Of a DNA stretch of 64,000 bases, positions 1 to 12,700 are shown in pieces. The position numbers and the translations under genes are program-made. Position 1 is the first letter of the stretch, and each line of letters opens with the position of its first letter. Origin of the DNA: Antedon mediterranea (lineage: Eukaryota > Echinodermata > Crinoidea > Comatulida > Antedonidae); assembly GCF_964355755.1 (NCBI RefSeq), contig NC_092678.1, positions 891,922 to 955,921 of the forward strand. Direction: 5' to 3'. The notes under the pieces are model-generated. The model ran no database searches and was not told the DNA's origin. It saw only the letters and a program-made list of their open reading frames with translations.

Positions 1-76
1 GAGAGAGAGAGAGAGGGAGAGATGGAGAGAGGGGTGAGGGAGAGAGGGAGAGAGGGGTGAGAGGGAGAGAGGGAAG
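1..76. repeat. GA-rich simple repeat
   Basis: The window opens inside a purine tract of (GA)n that changes into degenerate GGGTGAGAGG-type units. It is a low-complexity microsatellite and its left edge lies outside the window. Confidence 0.9.
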
Positions 77-233
77 CCAAAACATACGTATGAACAATCG
101 TTTAAAGTGTGAACAGAGAAATCATATATGTAAGATATAGATCAAATCATGGACAAATTAATTCGTATAATTCGTTTGTCCATGAGCTGATGAAACACAA
201 CACTATCAGAAAACTTTGGGGATTTCCCATAAA

Positions 234-440
234 ACATCGTGAATTAGTGACGTCATAGATCAACACAGCTTGCTCATACCCGATCCTCTCTACTGTATCT
301 CCACATCGTGAATTAGTGACGTCATAGATCAACACAGCTTGCTCATACCCGATCCTCTGTACTGTATCTCCACATCGTGAATTAGTGACGTCATAGATCA
401 ACACAGCTTGCTCATAGCCGATCCTCTCTACTGTATCTCA
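234..440. repeat. 69-bp tandem repeat, 3 copies, each with a TGACGTCA box
   Basis: Three copies start at 234, 303 and 372 with only a few substitutions. Each carries the palindrome TGACGTCA (248-255, 317-324, 386-393). The array lies roughly 350-550 bp beyond the stop codon of the ARIP4 gene, on its 3' side. The short ORF through it on the minus strand exists only because 69 is a multiple of three. Confidence 0.9.
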
Positions 441-572
441 ACATTCTTTAACATTACCTCGCTTCCTTTTAATGCATCATTTTTTTAATAAAATATAAAT
501 TTCAAATTATTACCAAAAGAACTCATATCAATTAAATTATACAGTAATAACAACAAATCTAATATATAATCT

Positions 573-700
573 AAAGCTGTCTACACTATCAAACTTTATG
601 TGACAAAAAAATATGATATGGACATTACGATGTCATATCACTACCATATTTGGACATATCACTACCAAATTTGGACAAATCACTACCATATTTGGTAAGA
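573..700 (+). mobile_element. P2-family MITE, truncated copy
   Basis: It begins with a degenerate left terminal repeat (AAGCTGTCTACACTATCAAA) followed by the family core, then three copies of the internal unit 'cactaccatatttgg'. The right terminal repeat is missing. Compare the copies at 2566, 5660, 9880, 18342, 38704 and 51663. Confidence 0.7.
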
Positions 701-792
701 ATAATAATACTGTAATCATGGAGCTATAATTAATTTTTGAGCTGTAATAACTAAAAGATTGGCAGTAATTTCGATCAAATTAAGAATCACAG

Positions 793-3700
793 CTAATTTT
801 GAAAAAAGTTTTTGTGAGTGAATGACGATAGGTCTTGCAGGTCTGAGTTGGTGTCCTTTGGTTCATTTGTACCTTCTGTTGTCGATAGCAATCCAGCTAG
901 GCCTACAGACGTGTCAATTTGAGATGGAGACACAAAGGTGTTGTCTCCCTGGGAAAGGCGGGATAAACTAGAACTAGCATTGCTGTTAGGTTGTCTATGT
1001 ATATGCATTGCGTTACTTAAAATGTTTGTTGAATTTGAAAACGAATGATTTGGTTGTGAAAATACAGATGTTGGCATGGAAACACCACCACCAGAGTATG
1101 GCTGCCACCATGAACTTTGACCGGCTGACGACGATGATGATGCAGAGGTCTGACTGCTTTCAACCCAGGAGTTAGCAGATACTCCTGAGGTTTGTGGAAC
1201 CACACCAGATGTCTGTTTGTCGATGTTAAAACGGTTGGCAGAATTATTAGAACAATTAGCAGTAAGGGGAACGACCTGAGCACTTGGCAGTAAGCAGGTT
1301 GACGGTTTTGTTGTACTCTGTGTAACTACTGGGTTACTATTACCCAATGTTGACCCAATTGGTGCTGCGGTCATTATAGGTTTCCACCGTTGACCTGTGA
1401 CCTGGCTCTGACCTGTGACCGGATCTGACAAGTCCACCAACTGGGTGCCAGAGGCTATTGCAGACTGTGGCACTTCAGTATTATCTCTGATGGCAAGAAT
1501 TCTGCCATCATTAGTCCGCAAGTACATTCCTTTCTGTGTCTTTATAAACGTCACATTCTCTCCAGCTCTGATAACCTGTGGTTGTGATGTTGTTAATGTG
1601 GTGGTGTTTGGCAAGACAATGTCTGAAAGACATTAATTAGAATAATAATACAATTATACATACATACATACAATTGAATATAATCTAGCCTTTTTAATAT
1701 ACTTTTTAGATATTAGAATTGTTTAGTTGAAATTGCATAGGATCTATTTTTTATTTAGGTTAAAGTAGTAATACAAAAAATACATTAAACTACATTAATG
1801 TATGTTGCATAAATGTATGTATGTTAGTTGTTGCATAAATGTATGTATGTTAGTTGTTACATAATGTATGTATGTTAGTTGTTACATAAATGTATGTATG
1901 TTAGTTGTTACATAAATGTATGTATGTTAGTTGTTACATAAATGTATGTATGTTAGTTGTTACATAAATGTATGTATGTTAGTTGTTACATAAATGTATG
2001 TATGTTAGTTGTTACATAAATGTATGTATGTTCATTTAATGTTTATTTTCAATAATACTTGTTTACATTGAAGAAGCAAACTGAAACACAACACTAAAGA
2101 GAAATACAAATAGAAACATGCAAATGTCATTCTTGTCTTATTGTACTTTTAAATTTCTATCAAAGTGCAAAGATTATAATTGAACTTATAATATTTATCT
2201 CTAATAGAAGATCATATTTAAATTAAATTTGAGACCCAAATATAGTAGTAAAAATGTTATATTCACAGAGAATCATTGAAAATACTTTTTGTTTCAAAGA
2301 TAATATTATGATATAGAAAGGGTGTCATTAGTTGACCCATGGGTGGCTGTAATCACATCCTAACATTCTAACAATGACATTCAAAGAAATATGATAACTA
2401 GTTCAAAGGTCAAAATCATTCTATGTATTAGTAATTAAATACAAGGACTTGCGTGGGTACATTATTGTAAAACGTAATTTGACACATTTCGGAAATAAAT
2501 ACAATGAAAACTATAATGCTTAACATAGAAAGTTAGCCTTTGCTGGGCTTGTTTGCAAGATATCCTTAAGTTCTGTCTACACTATCAAATTGTATGTGAC
2601 ATAAATATGAACATGATGATGTCATATCACTACCATATTTGGGCATATCACTACCATATTTAGGCATATCACTACCATATTTGTCAAACTAGTTTGATAG
2701 TGTTAACAGAGCTTGAAAACAATATACATAGTGCATACATTGACCATTTACTACTCTTGGGTAAACTACAGGCGCAAAAATTATGTTAGTGATGCATTTC
2801 CAGTTTATTTATAGTGTGCGAAGGAGATGCTGAGAGGGTAAGGTGTCAGGTTTAATGTATGGTTCCCACTAGAGACACAGCACAACAACGTAACGCAATG
2901 CAAGGGATTTGACCAATCACAAGCGATGAATTATTCAAACTGTGGCTTGTCATTGGTCAACTCACTTGCATTGGGAACCAAGTGTAAGATGCTTGATTAT
3001 TGGAAGATTTCAAATTAATTAAGTATAAGTATTAATTAATTAAGTATCAATTAAGTTTTTAAAAAAAATATAACCTTGGATTAAGAGACACTTGAGACAG
3101 AAACAAAATACAATTCTAAACTATTTAAATTGTAGAGAGGGTGGTTGTACTTACCTGTGGTGCAGACTATTCTTTGTACAGACACTCCAGCCTGCTTTAA
3201 ACTCTCCATCTTATCTTGCGATGATGGCATTTGTTTATGTAGAGGTACCATTGGTATAGGAGTAGATTGCATTGGGCGTACATTGGCGACAGGCCTTGCT
3301 AATGTATGTGATGGGTATCTAAAAGAACGAATATTCAATATTATTGGGCGTACATTGCAGTTTATAACAAAATATTCTTGATACAAAAATATTCCAGACA
3401 TACAATATTTAAATAAAGCTACCATGATTAATTCTATGAAGAACCATGATTTAAATATAGCCAATTCAATAACAGTTTTTCTAATAAATTCACATTTATT
3501 CAACAATATAAATAGTTACATTACAGGGATTTTACAGAGACAAGTAATTGTCAGTAGTGTAAGACACTTTAGAAAAAAATAAATATTATCACAAAGAAAA
3601 AAACATGAAAAGAGGTTTTAAAGGTACAATAAGTTGGAAAATAATAAATAAATGAGCAAAAGTATAAAATACATATAATACATATAATTTAAAACTAAAT

Positions 3701-6700
3701 AAATACATATGTGTGTACACTCACTGTTTTAAGATAATGGAATAAAATAATTCATTTTTAAAAATGTAAGCAAAAATGAACATACTTGTTAAATACAGAG
3801 TTATTCCATGGTCCTGCCATGTTGTTAGGGAGTGGATGTGGTGCTCCTTTAGGGTAAAATGCAGCATATGACGGCCTAGAGTATGATATGTTCAACATCT
3901 TTTCTTCCTCATAACTTTTCTTTGCTTGTCGTTTCTCTGCTTTAGTTAGACTATTATTGCTGATATCCTCATGCAGTGAATCTGTACAATGTGGAGCCTA
4001 TAAAAAAAATACAGAATACAGTTATTATTTTCTCATACATTTGTTTGACTCTTAAGGCCAATTTACACATACGATCGGTAACGGTAATACAAATATAACA
4101 TTTGGTGTTTAGTCGCGTTTCCTCCAATTGGGACAGACTACTCTCTTGTTGCACAAATGTCAGGCGCTAATAATAATGACCAGTACACTGAAAAGATGTA
4201 CTGGGTTCTGTGCACACAAGCCAGCTGATATTCTTTAATTACCATGGAGATAATAATTGCTGTGTTCTTCACAGATATCTTTCAGAATGTTATCACTATA
4301 TTGATATGTCAATTACCTTAGATAATATATTGCTGTGTTCTTCACAGATATCTTTCAGAATGTTATCACTATATTGATGTTTCAAATGACTAAAGTCCTC
4401 AAATGGTTCGTCGCTTTCGTCGTAGTCCATCAGACTTTCAACTTCTTTCTTGGTCAGACATAATTTTGGATTTAATTCATCGACAACACGATCTATAAAT
4501 GAATGAATAAATTAAACAAAAATTTACAAATTAAAGGAGTATCACTTTTTTTCACCTTTCCTGATAGGTGTAAGAAATATGTTTTATTCATTTAGGATTT
4601 ATTAATAAAGAAATTAATTTAAAACAAACTCTGAAAAAAGAGAGGCAAGCCATTATCATGTAAATTAACAAAATAAATGATTTTCCATGATAATAAGAAA
4701 TATATGTTAAAAAGTTAGGGTTTTAAGTGTGAAAGTTAAAGCAGACACTTGGCCAACCAATACCAGTAACTTAGCTGGTTTGCTTTTGTCTTTGCTGTAA
4801 AAAAAACTTCATAAAAGATTTTACACAGAATGTTAATTTTATTATTTATACTTTGAAATCTAAGAACTTAGTTGTGGAATGTCCAGCTAAGGCCTGCTTG
4901 TAACTTAGCTGGTTTGCTTTTGCTGTATAAAAGTTCATCAAAGAATTGTATCATTTATGTTTTGAAATCTAGGAACTAAGACATTTCTTGCCTAGTTTAG
5001 AGGTCCACACACAATGAAAACCAGGATGTGGTCTGACCCAGCATTAAGAAAGGTAAACACAATTAAACACTGGACGTTGTGTTTATAAACAATATCCTAT
5101 TGTGAATGATAACAATGTATTGTTCTTTTAAATGGAAATGGATATATATATTTTAATGGCAAGGAAGTCATTTATAAAAAAATTTGATTGTATAATCCAA
5201 ATTTCCTTTAAATTAAAACCAGTAAAGAGTAATTCCGGATTTAAATGTCCAAATTTCCTTTTAACTTAAAACTAGTAAAGGGTAACATTGATATCATAAC
5301 TTATTTTTCAACAAAAGTGAAACTCTCATTTTAAAATGTGATGATACAGGATTATTTTCGCAATTTTCAATGATATAGAATCTATTAAATTAACATAGAA
5401 TCTATTAAATAAAAAAATGAATTCTAACCAGAGATTCCTTGCTTAGAAATTTGTCGATCATATATCTTCTTTTCTAATGTTTTGTCGGTAACAAATCTAT
5501 ACACATGACATTTTTTGGTTTGTCCGTAGCGATACACGCGGCACACGGCTTGGGCGTCATGACATGGATTCCAAGATGCATCGAAAACGACAACTCTATT
5601 AGCACCAATCAAATTAATCCCAAGCGAACCAGCTCTGTAAATTAATACAAATAATTAAGTATGCTACCAAACTACTTTGACAAAAAAGTGTGATGTGCAC
5701 AAATATGGTAGTGATATGACATCATCATGTCCATATATGGGCACATCACATTTTTTGTCACATAAAGTTTGATAATGTAGACAGAGCCTTAGTGAATAAG
5801 AGTGAAAGTTAACAACAGAAATTAAACAATTAAAATGAATTACCTTGTTGAAAGTAGAAATAACCATTGTTGATTGTTATTTGGTTTGTTAAATTGACCA
5901 ATCAATCTCTCTCGTTCAGAAGGAGGTGTACTACCATCAAGACCTGCACAATAATTAAATGATGAATACTTATTGTACCTATCTGCTGTTTTAATTTGTC
6001 ATTAATGCTTCATTGTATAATACAGTAGTAGAAGTGTCCCTTTAATAGGGCTGTCTGTCTGTCTGTCACTTCGTTATACAGTTTCAGTAGAAGAACCCCT
6101 TTAAGTGTCCCCTTAATAGGGCTGTCTGTCTGTCTGTCACTTCGTTATACAGTTTCAGTAGAAGAACCCCTTTAAGTGTCCCCTTAATAGGGCTGTCTGT
6201 CTGTCTGTCACTTCGTTATACAGTTTCAGTAGAAGAACCCCTTTAAGTGTCCCCTTAATAGGGCTGTCTGTCTGTCTGTCACTTCGTTATACAGTTTCAG
6301 TAGAAGAACCCCTTTAAGTGTCCCCTTAATAGGGCTGTCTCCTAATTAAGGGTTGGCTGTCGTGTTAACATACATATTGCCTGTAGTTAGTTTCACAGTA
6401 AAGTTTCCCCTTGAAGGCCAATTTACACAGACGAGCAGAAACGGTGAATGGAAAATCGTGTTGCTTCTCCCACATAGAATATGTATCTATTCTGAGCAGA
6501 AACCGCCGTCGGTCCTCATAACATAGGTTCTATATTTGTATTACCATTACCATGACTCATCTGTGTAAATTGTTCTTAATATATGTCCCAAAGGAATGGT
6601 TTTACTATAGATTAATTGAGTTCAACAGCAGTTGAATTGATTGATTTAAAAATATGAATAGTAAACTTACGAAAGTAGGAATGGTTTCGTTGCCATTTGG

Positions 6701-9700
6701 TAGGCATGTCATCGGTGGCGTTTGGTGGTTTTGGTATAGTTCGTTGACCTAAGAACTTCTCAATTAATGATAGTGTACCAAGACTTTGACTGAACACAAG
6801 TAACTTGTCTCCCAGCTTGATGGAATCCTCTACTATCTTCATCAACAGGATCATTTTACTGCCGTAAGACAACTTTAATGGTTGGTAGTTTTTCATTATG
6901 TCTCTCGCCTAAACAAACAAAAAAGAACCAATTTGATCAACAGAGCTGTAGCAAGCATGTGGAAGGCTATGTGCTCGCCTCGTCTGATATTTTCAATTTT
7001 CACACATGCCTCCCACCCCACACTATCCCTGGCACAGTGCGTATACTTTTAAGACATCTAGCATGAACGCTAGTTGATCATACTCAGTATCGTTTTGATC
7101 GTACGATCCTCATGTCGAATCCCATATTAACAAGACAAATGTAGCTTACCCATTCAAATGAAATAATGTGATTAACTTTATCCACATATGAGACGTCATC
7201 TGTGTTGCTGTCTATTTTACTGCAGGATGCTACATCCTTACCAGCAACAGAGTTCTTCTTGGCACTCTTCTTTGCTTTTGTGTTGATGTCTGGGATGTCG
7301 AGATCTGCCATTGAGTCTGTTTTTTGAAGGAGGACATCGTGGAGGATGTCAGGATGGTTCCATATCTAGAACAAGAAAGACCAAGTTCAATAAGTGAAAA
7401 CAACTTTTTTGAAAGTTGGAAAGTAGATAACCATATAGATATCATATCATCACGTAAATATCATTTGTTTGTAAATCCACACATGTTTTGAACTAAGGTC
7501 ATTTTTCCGCAGCCATACACATTTGTTTAATTTATTTTCTATGTTTTACTGTCTGTTAATATACTACTGTGCTTTGTGCAATTTTATTTTTTATATTTAT
7601 GCATGAACAGTATTGGTTACACTATGATTTATGTGTCAACAACAAAATTCAATATTCTAATTACTACAAGTTTATCTTAAATCACCTTACCTTACAAAGG
7701 ACAGAGAATGCTTTAATAGGGTTGGATGTGCACCACCCACCAGCACCCATCTCTGTGAAATACTGCATAAACTTGTGATAAAGACCTTGCTGGAATGGAG
7801 TCAGCCGTACAAATATCACATGCTCTTCTTTTGAAGGCAACGTTGACGTAAGAACTTGGAAGCCACGTCGTTGGACGAAGCCCTCTAGAAGACTGTGCAG
7901 GACATGCGCTCTGTAACGCATTAACTTAACATCCTGGTGAATAAAAAACACACGTTACGTTTGTTTCTACTGTATAATGCTGAAAGTATAGATTATGAAT
8001 ACTTATACACTTGGTCCTCTTCTACAGGCGGCTTGATACCAGACACCATTGAGCTGTATAATTGCTTATCGGCAGAGGGCGCTGTAATATGTCTAATATT
8101 CCAAAAATTCTGATATTCCAAATGCATTTGTAATGGTAACAAGGCTTTTAGGACCATTTGGTATTAGGACAGTCAACAATTTAAAAGTATTAGGGTGATT
8201 TGGTACTGATTACATAACCTACCTTAGGAGTACTGTCAGAACATTGGCCATTCAGAATTGGCCTTTCAAATAAATTAGAAAATTCATGTTTGGTTCCAAG
8301 GAAGTTAGGCCTTACAAAGTCTACCATACACCAATACTCTAGTAGATTATTCTGTAGTGGGTAGCCAGTCAACACGACACGCCTCCTACAACAACAAAAA
8401 GAAACAGAAATGGTTATTATTATGCATACAATCTTTATTTAGGATAAAACATAAAAGATCAACTTCGCAGACTCCATTATAAAAATGAAAAAAGGAGAAT
8501 TATGATATTAATATATAAGATAACAAACTCTGAAAAGAATTGTAATAGCCTGCCTCACTATTTTATATATATGTGGGGATTAATCTAATCATGTGATAAT
8601 TAAATACTGCCCCCTATAGGTGTTGCTGCCCCCTATAATTGTAACAGTCTTTTTCAAATGATTTGCTTTCTTTTGTATTCATGAACCGGTCAAGGAAGCA
8701 GATAGTTTTGTCTCTTACTTAATTAAAGATCTGATTAAAAGGACCATACTGATCTCTATTGTTATGCTAAAAACAAATTAAAACCAAATACACCACCGGA
8801 CCGTGGTAAAAGTGAGAAAAGGCGTGTTTTTCCTTTTGTGTTGTCGTCCACATCCTTACATATATAGTGGAATAAATAATGGCATGAGGTGAATGACATT
8901 ATTTGTACCATTCCACGAACATAAACATTTTTATGTACAAAAGTACTATTGACTGTTCAATAGTGCGTATTATTGCACGCATGTGACCCACAATCAATTT
9001 ATTTAGGTGTTATATGTTTGTTGATTTGTATATTTTGTAAAATGTATCTTTTGCCTGAATAAATAATAATAATAATATTATATCAAACTCATTAGTGGTA
9101 ACATGAAGTAGTATCAGAACATCAATATAACATGATTAAAGATAATTGTGCAACAACAAATGATTAGTATGTATTGACAAAGCAAACGTAAACAAAATTA
9201 GACCACGTCTTACCGTGTGCGTATGTTCTTAAGTGTTTGTGATGTACTTGCATGACTATTCTTAATTCTGTGTCCTTCATCACAAATAACAAGATCTGGT
9301 CCTGGGTTACTTAAAGCCATATACACCTCTGCAACATAAACATATTTACTTTAGATAATCTACGCCTTTCTAGACCTAATTGGTGACAGTGCGCTTCCTG
9401 TCCATGACAACTAAACTATAGAATGGTATCTCCTTGCTAATTCACCAGGTTCCTAGTTCTCGTGTTTTTAAGAATTACTTTAAATGAAATTGGGGAACAT
9501 TTGATGTGTTTTCCCAGACAAATAACTTAATATAAGCTGCGGATTACATTATAAAATGAATTGTAGAGTAAAATCCTAAGGAACTGTAGAGTAAAAATTA
9601 CAAATCATGCACAAAAAAAAGATTTAAAATACGAAATGGATGAAAAAGTTAAAAAGACTAACTTGACAAAATGTTTGTTATTTTGTCCTCTTCCTCCAGG

Positions 9701-12700
9701 TCAATAATCATTGGTCCCTTCTTTGTTGTGGTCTTCTTTCTTTGTTTTTTTCTTATTCCATTGGGATCTCCTCGTCTGAATGATAATAATCTGTACATCT
9801 CATAACCCATCAGTAACACTCCTCCAGTTTCATGCCACTTCTCTATAAAAATGAAATCATTTATTTGGTGCTCTGTATGTATGGTAGTGATAAGCCTAAA
9901 TATGGTAGTGATAAGCCTAAATATGGTAGTGATAAGCCTAAATATGGTAGTGATATGACATCATCATGTCATATATGGGCACATCACATTTTTTTGTAAC
10001 ATAAAGTTTGATAGTATTATTTCTCTAAACAGAGTACAAAGTAAGACATAAATACATTACAAAAGTAAATCAATGAGGCAGGATCACCTAAAAGTTATGA
10101 ATAAAAAAAACCATCGAGAGGCTCTCTACATAGACATACTTACATAAAATGAATTACACATATAAAAATGTGCAAAAAAAATAGTGTAGACAGAGCTTTA
10201 CATCACAATAATAAATACTTTTCTGATGCTAAATAAATATTGCTTACCAATAAGCTTGCCCCTGGACTGCGTTGTTTTATGCGTGTCATTTAAAACATAA
10301 ATTGGAAATTGACGATAAACAATATGACTGTTTGCGGACTGATCTTCGTCAGATGTGTTGTCACCTGTGGACGACGAACTAGCCATATTATTGTCCTTTT
10401 TTGGTAGCCACAGATCAAACTCTGCGACCCAGTTCTGTAACGTGTTAATAGGCACGATACACAGCACACTTTTAGCACATGTGTGTGTTAGAAATACTGA
10501 AATAAAAGAGATGCACTGAAGTGTCTTGCCAAGCCCCATGCTGTGAGCTAGTATACAGCCAAACCCAGTACTTGTTCCATGACGTTCAATTGATTCCACT
10601 AAATTGTCATACAAAAATCGTATACCACCAATCTAAAAAACAAATAATTCAGATATAATTGATAATAAATACCCGTACAATATTAAAATCCATAAACATT
10701 CAACAGCAGTTAACTTGTCTATTACAGGATGGATAAACTATATCATGCTTATAATAAGGAGTAACATGCATGACACTTCGTCAGGATCGAACCCTAGACC
10801 TTCGGATTGCAAGGCAAGCATAACCATCACTGTACAGCTCCACTACAATATAGAGTATCATGGTGTGACGAAAGAGGGCGCTGTATGGTTGCTAGCCAAC
10901 CAAAAAAAACGCTACTATGTTGATAAACTGTAAAGATCTGTATATCTATCAAATTATGTATCTTAGCTTGATTTTTTTAAACTTAAACTGTAGTTTATTA
11001 AAAAACAAATGTTTATTGATATTTTGAAATTTTATTTATTTTTTTATTGAAAATTATTAAGTTTTAAAATGACTACTTCAATAAGTCTATTCCAAACTAT
11101 TGGTGACCTTGGAGTCACTCAGGCAGCGCCACATACCGCCGTGACGTCAGCACCGTGATACTCTATACCTTTAATAGATATAATCCATTTTTTTTATATA
11201 ATTATTATTGTTTATTACCATTAGAAGGTAAACTCAAGTCTTTTTAAGTACCGTCTTATCATCAGTAAACCATACCTGATGTGTTTTCATGATCTTTGCT
11301 ATTTGTGTGGGTACAAATATATCAGGTTCATTCGGAGGATGCCCAACATTGACGAGAATTCTACCGTGCGCATCACGTACGTTGAACTGATCATTGGTGT
11401 GGATACCAGCGACCAGCGTTGTCGTATCCTCCGCATTATCATCACTTAGTACGGTAACAGGTTCATCATCATCTGAACTTAAGATCTCTATTACTTCTGT
11501 AACAGTAAACAGTATACAAATAATGAATGTTTATGAGTGTAATGGTACAAATAACAAAAACAGATGACACCCTCTCTATGCATCTAATAGAAGCTGGATT
11601 TTGCTGCTAAAATTAAAATTTATTCATAGTGCACTTCCAACCTACATCAGCGTTCATTTTTTAGGGTACTTGTAGCTTGTTTTTGTGAAAGTTGCCATTG
11701 TTATTTTCTTGGTGAATTGTTTTCTCTTTTTGTTTTGTATGATTTCTATATGGATGTACCATCCAAAATAAAGGAAATGAATGAATGAATAGTGTGTTGT
11801 ATTTATTACTTAGGTGTGAGATGACAGGTAGGTACACATTCTTGACAAAGAATACAATAAAACAGGATAAATGCATTCATTGCCTTGCCATACCTGGAGC
11901 TGGTTTTTTTGAAATGGATGGCTTTTCTTTATTTTCATCTTCGCTACTGTCGTCTAAAATTATCAACTCTTCTGGTTGCGTTTTGCTTGAGCTGGTTACT
12001 GCAGGCGTTGTGGTTTCTACAACAAATAATACATATATTTGTATCTGAAGGAATATTCTTAAAATACTGTAATATTTCACTGCCTCTCTACCAAGCATGT
12101 AAGGACATATTTTCATATTTCATTCACATTTATTTGAAACAACAAAAAACAAGCATACATTTACAGTAAGTTAAATGGTAACAATAATAGGAGCTGTTTC
12201 AGGGATCGGAAATAGAATAGATGGATAATGAAATAACGCACTCTGAGGTAATAAGACTTTGTTTATGTAAATTACTTGTGTATATGTTTGTCTTGTGAAG
12301 GATAGTGAATGAATTCCCTATGGTTATCCTTGGCAAAAAAAACCAGTACCTGTGGCAGCGGCAGCAGCAGCAGCAGGTGGCTGTGGTAGACTAAGGAAGC
12401 CTCTTGCTTTCTGTTCTTCTAGTCGTTGTTTTCTTTCTGCTTCTTCTTTCTGCGCTGCTACTGTCTCCTCATCTAAGGCGTCTGCTTTTAGTAATTTCCT
12501 GATAAACAAACAATGTTATAAGACAACATGCTATAACAAAACTAGACTTATTAACCAGCCACAACTAAGCAACATGGTTGAATTAAGCAAAACTAGACTT
12601 ATTAACCAGCCACAACCAATTGAGTTTAAATAACTGTACCTAATGTTTCTTCTCTGAGATGCTGGTTTATTTGCCCTTTTCTTCTTTTTCTTTGGTTCCC

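Noticed and set aside
1017-1283. 88-codon minus-strand ORF
   Set aside because: Lies within the last ARIP4 coding exon in another frame.
10740-10870. Functional tRNA gene on the minus strand
   Set aside because: The B-box is good but the acceptor stem does not pair well and a diverged relative exists; a SINE head is the better reading.
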